In this document: positions 5,097 to 7,247 of the stretch, one piece after another | How the letters are laid out: every line of letters begins with the position of its first letter | Numbering within the stretch: the stretch's first letter is position 1 | Assembly (NCBI GenBank): GCA_944385265.1 | Contig: CALWWO010000074.1 | Location: forward strand, 1 to 7,247 | Source: an uncultured Oscillospiraceae bacterium | GTDB taxonomy: Bacteria; Bacillota_A; Clostridia; Oscillospirales; Oscillospiraceae | Length of the DNA: 7,247 nucleotides | Direction: 5' to 3' | Translations under genes and position numbers: made by a program | The notes under the pieces: model-generated | What the model saw: only the letters and a program-made list of their open reading frames with translations | Database searches by the model: none | What the model was told of the DNA's origin: nothing

Positions 5097-7247
5097 GTAC
5101 ATTAATCAAATACAGAGTTCATGAAGTAGCGAAGGATTTCAAGACGACGTCCAAGGAGATAACGGGGATCCTTACAAAATACGCTACGACTCCTAAAAAC
5201 CATATGCAGGTTCTTAATCAGGATGAGCTTGACATAATATTCGAGTATATGACGCAGAATAATCAGGTGAGTAGCGCAGAGGAGCTGTATGCGGTAAAGG
5301 AGCAGCCAAAAAAGGAAGCCGCAGCGGAAAAGCCTGCTGAGGCGGGAAAAGAAAAGACAGCGCAGGCTGAAGCAAATGAAAGCGGCGCTGCGCAGTCTGC
5401 TAAAGATTCGCAGGCAAAACCGCAAACGGCGCAAAATCAGGGGCAAACCGCGCAGACACAGCAGAATAAAGCAAGCGAAAAGCCGCAGGAGCGGATACGT
5501 ATAAATGACAAGCCAAGGAAGCGTGTTGTAGACACCTCAGGAGTAACGATAAATCTTGAAAAATACGACGAGCGGCTTGACAGCCTTGTTCCTGAAAAAG
5601 TACATGATATGAAACGAGGCAAGGAAAAATTCACAAAGAGGAATCAAAACCGCGGTCAAAATATGGCTAGCAGTGCAAAACGCCGTCAGGAGGAGCGCGA
5701 TAAGATGCAGCGCCTCCAGTTTGAAGTAGCTAAAAAAGCGCCGCTGAAGGTGCAGATACCGGATCAGATAGCCGTAGGCGAGCTCGCGTCAAGAATGAAG
5801 AAAACGGGAGCCGAGGTAGTCAAACAGCTTATCAAGCTCGGCGTTATGGCGTCGGTGTCGGACGTTATAGATTACGATACGGCGGCTTTAGTTGCGATGG
5901 AGCTCGGCTGCAAGGTCGAGAAAGAGGTCGTCGTGACTATTGAGGAAAAGCTTATAGACGACCATGAGGACGATGAAAAGGATCTCCAGCCGAGAGCGCC
6001 TGTCGTAGTTGTTATGGGACACGTCGATCACGGCAAGACTTCTCTTCTCGATAAGATAAGAAGCGCAAACGTCGCCGCCGGAGAGGCGGGCGGAATCACA
6101 CAGCATATCGGCGCGTACCGAGTGGAAATAAACGGCAGCCCGATAACCTTCCTCGACACCCCGGGACACGAGGCGTTTACCTCCATGCGCGCAAGGGGCG
6201 CCATGGTAACGGATATAGCGATCCTCATCGTTGCGGCGGACGACGGCATCATGCCACAGACGGTGGAATCCATAAACCATGCAAAAGCGGCGGAAATACC
6301 GATAATAGTTGCGATAAACAAGATGGACGTACCCGGTGCGAATCCGGACAGGATCAGGCAGCAGCTTACGGAGTATGGGCTTGTCGACGAGGAATGGGGC
6401 GGCGATACGATCATATGCCAAATCTCTGCAAAGACAGGAGAGGGAATAGATCATCTGCTCGAGATGGTCGTGCTCACGGCTGAGATGAGCGAGCTGAAAG
6501 CTAATCCAAACCGCCCGGCAAAGGGTACCGTAATAGAGGCGCGGCTTGACAAGGGACGCGGACCGATAATGACGGTGCTCGTCCAAAACGGCACGTTAAA
6601 ACAGGGCGATATAATCATCGCGGGGACAGCTGTCGGAAGAGTGCGCGTTATGACGAACGATAAGGGCGAGCGCGTGACCGAGGCGGGACCGTCGATACCT
6701 GTTGAGATAATGGGTATGTCAGAGGTACCGGGCGCGGGCGATACGTTTAACGCCGTCGCCGACGAGAGAATGGCAAAAGAGCTTGCCGAACAGCGCCGCG
6801 ATGAGATAAAGAACAAAGCGAATACGGCGAAAAAGGTCTCTCTCGAGGATTTGTTTGCACAGATCAAGGAGGGGGAGCTCAAGGATCTCAATATAATCGT
6901 AAAGGCGGACGTACAGGGCTCGGCAGAGGCTGTAAAGTCGTCGCTTGAAAAGCTTTCAAACGACGAGATCAGGGTGCGCGTGATACACTCGGGCGTCGGC
7001 GCAATAAATGAATCTGACGTGATGCTTGCGGCTACGTCGGGCGCGATCATCGTCGGATTTAATGTCAGACCTGATAATGCGGCTAAAGAAAATGCGACCC
7101 GCAATAACGTGGATATGCGTATGTACAGGGTAATTTACGACTGCATAAACGAGATAGAAGCCGCAATGAAGGGTATGCTTGCACCGAAATACAAAGAGGT
7201 GACGCTGGGGCACGCCGAAGTGCGCCAGGTATATAAGGTCTCAAAGG
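5093..7247 (+). CDS. infB: Translation initiation factor IF-2 (3' end beyond the window)
   Basis: IF2 is the GTPase that brings formyl-Met-tRNA to the 30S subunit and promotes 50S joining. 718 codons are present without a stop. Order: a first IF2-N domain (about 1-55, [21 protein letters not shown]), a low-complexity Ala/Gln/Lys/Glu linker (about 66-130), a charged segment, a second IF2-N domain (about 218-270), then the G domain with G1 GHVDHGKTS (309-317), G3 DTPGH (355-359), G4 NKMD (409-412) and G5 SAK (445-447). Domain II follows (about 488-575) and domain III (about 605-700, including [12 protein letters not shown] and IHSGVGAI). The start of domain IV, which binds the initiator tRNA, is cut at the edge; roughly 100 residues are probably missing. 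The ATG has AGAGGAGG (5077-5084) 8 nt upstream and overlaps the ylxQ stop. A possible internal start is listed separately. Confidence 0.97.
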   Translation, partial: MSTLIKYRVHEVAKDFKTTSKEITGILTKYATTPKNHMQVLNQDELDIIFEYMTQNNQVSSAEELYAVKEQPKKEAAAEKPAEAGKEKTAQAEANESGAAQSAKDSQAKPQTAQNQGQTAQTQQNKASEKPQERIRINDKPRKRVVDTSGVTINLEKYDERLDSLVPEKVHDMKRGKEKFTKRNQNRGQNMASSAKRRQEERDKMQRLQFEVAKKAPLKVQIPDQIAVGELASRMKKTGAEVVKQLIKLGVMASVSDVIDYDTAALVAMELGCKVEKEVVVTIEEKLIDDHEDDEKDLQPRAPVVVVMGHVDHGKTSLLDKIRSANVAAGEAGGITQHIGAYRVEINGSPITFLDTPGHEAFTSMRARGAMVTDIAILIVAADDGIMPQTVESINHAKAAEIPIIVAINKMDVPGANPDRIRQQLTEYGLVDEEWGGDTIICQISAKTGEGIDHLLEMVVLTAEMSELKANPNRPAKGTVIEARLDKGRGPIMTVLVQNGTLKQGDIIIAGTAVGRVRVMTNDKGERVTEAGPSIPVEIMGMSEVPGAGDTFNAVADERMAKELAEQRRDEIKNKANTAKKVSLEDLFAQIKEGELKDLNIIVKADVQGSAEAVKSSLEKLSNDEIRVRVIHSGVGAINESDVMLAATSGAIIVGFNVRPDNAAKENATRNNVDMRMYRVIYDCINEIEAAMKGMLAPKYKEVTLGHAEVRQVYKVSK
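5688..5707 (+). promoter_or_regulatory. Candidate internal ribosome binding site and start within infB
   Basis: AGGAGG (5688-5693) is followed after 11 nt by an in-frame ATG (5705-5707, Met205 of IF2). Starting here would give an IF2 lacking the first IF2-N domain and the low-complexity linker but keeping the second IF2-N domain and everything after. Shorter IF2 forms made from internal starts are established in E. coli. The site also simply encodes Gln-Glu-Glu-Arg, so chance is a real alternative; the nusA start in the same operon uses the same 11-nt spacing. Confidence 0.3.

Noticed and set aside
5888..7104. Long open frames on the minus strand opposite infB (5888-6586 and 6451-7104)
   Set aside because: They are mirror frames of a clearly coding IF2 gene with conserved GTPase motifs. 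Their predicted products are low-complexity or Arg/His-rich with no family resemblance and no supporting gene context.

Overview
The window looks like chromosomal DNA from a Gram-positive Clostridia-type bacterium (Firmicutes/Bacillota). This rests on the compact gene order rimP-nusA-ylxR-ylxQ-infB, a short NusA with no C-terminal acidic repeats, strong AGGAGG-type ribosome binding sites, sigma-A-like promoters with 17-bp spacers, and an intrinsic terminator-like hairpin in the rimP leader. The RimP variant 'SSAG' in place of 'SSPG' fits clostridial relatives, but I cannot name a genus from the sequence alone.

Layout. The left third (1-2500) is on the minus strand. Reading leftward from a promoter at about 2655-2683 it holds ddl (D-alanine--D-alanine ligase), murF (UDP-MurNAc-tripeptide--D-Ala-D-Ala ligase) and the first 29 codons of a probable RluA-family pseudouridine synthase, which starts on a GTG overlapping the murF stop and leaves the window. 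Ddl makes the D-Ala-D-Ala dipeptide and MurF attaches it to the UDP-MurNAc-tripeptide, so the pair completes the cytoplasmic pentapeptide precursor of peptidoglycan.

The 356-base stretch between the ddl and rimP starts (2501-2856) is a divergent regulatory region. It contains back-to-back promoters, three copies of a TTGCARTAW motif (one extended to a perfect 12-bp palindrome), a roughly 148-nt ddl leader, and a terminator-like hairpin just ahead of the rimP ribosome binding site.

The right two thirds (2857-7247) is the plus-strand transcription/translation operon: rimP (30S maturation), nusA (elongation/termination factor), ylxR/rnpM (RNase P modulator family), ylxQ (L7Ae-like RNA-binding protein with a long basic tail) and infB (IF2), which runs off the right edge after 718 codons. 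The genes are 18 or 25 bp apart or overlap (8 bp, then 4 bp), which implies one transcript with translational coupling. The hairpin ahead of rimP could let NusA limit its own operon by premature termination, as reported for Bacillus subtilis.

I see no mobile element, CRISPR array, phage gene or RNA gene. This is a conserved housekeeping region and I find no convincing new biological system. The points worth a second look are regulatory (attenuator, divergent-promoter motifs, a possible internal IF2 start) plus a few protein-level oddities.
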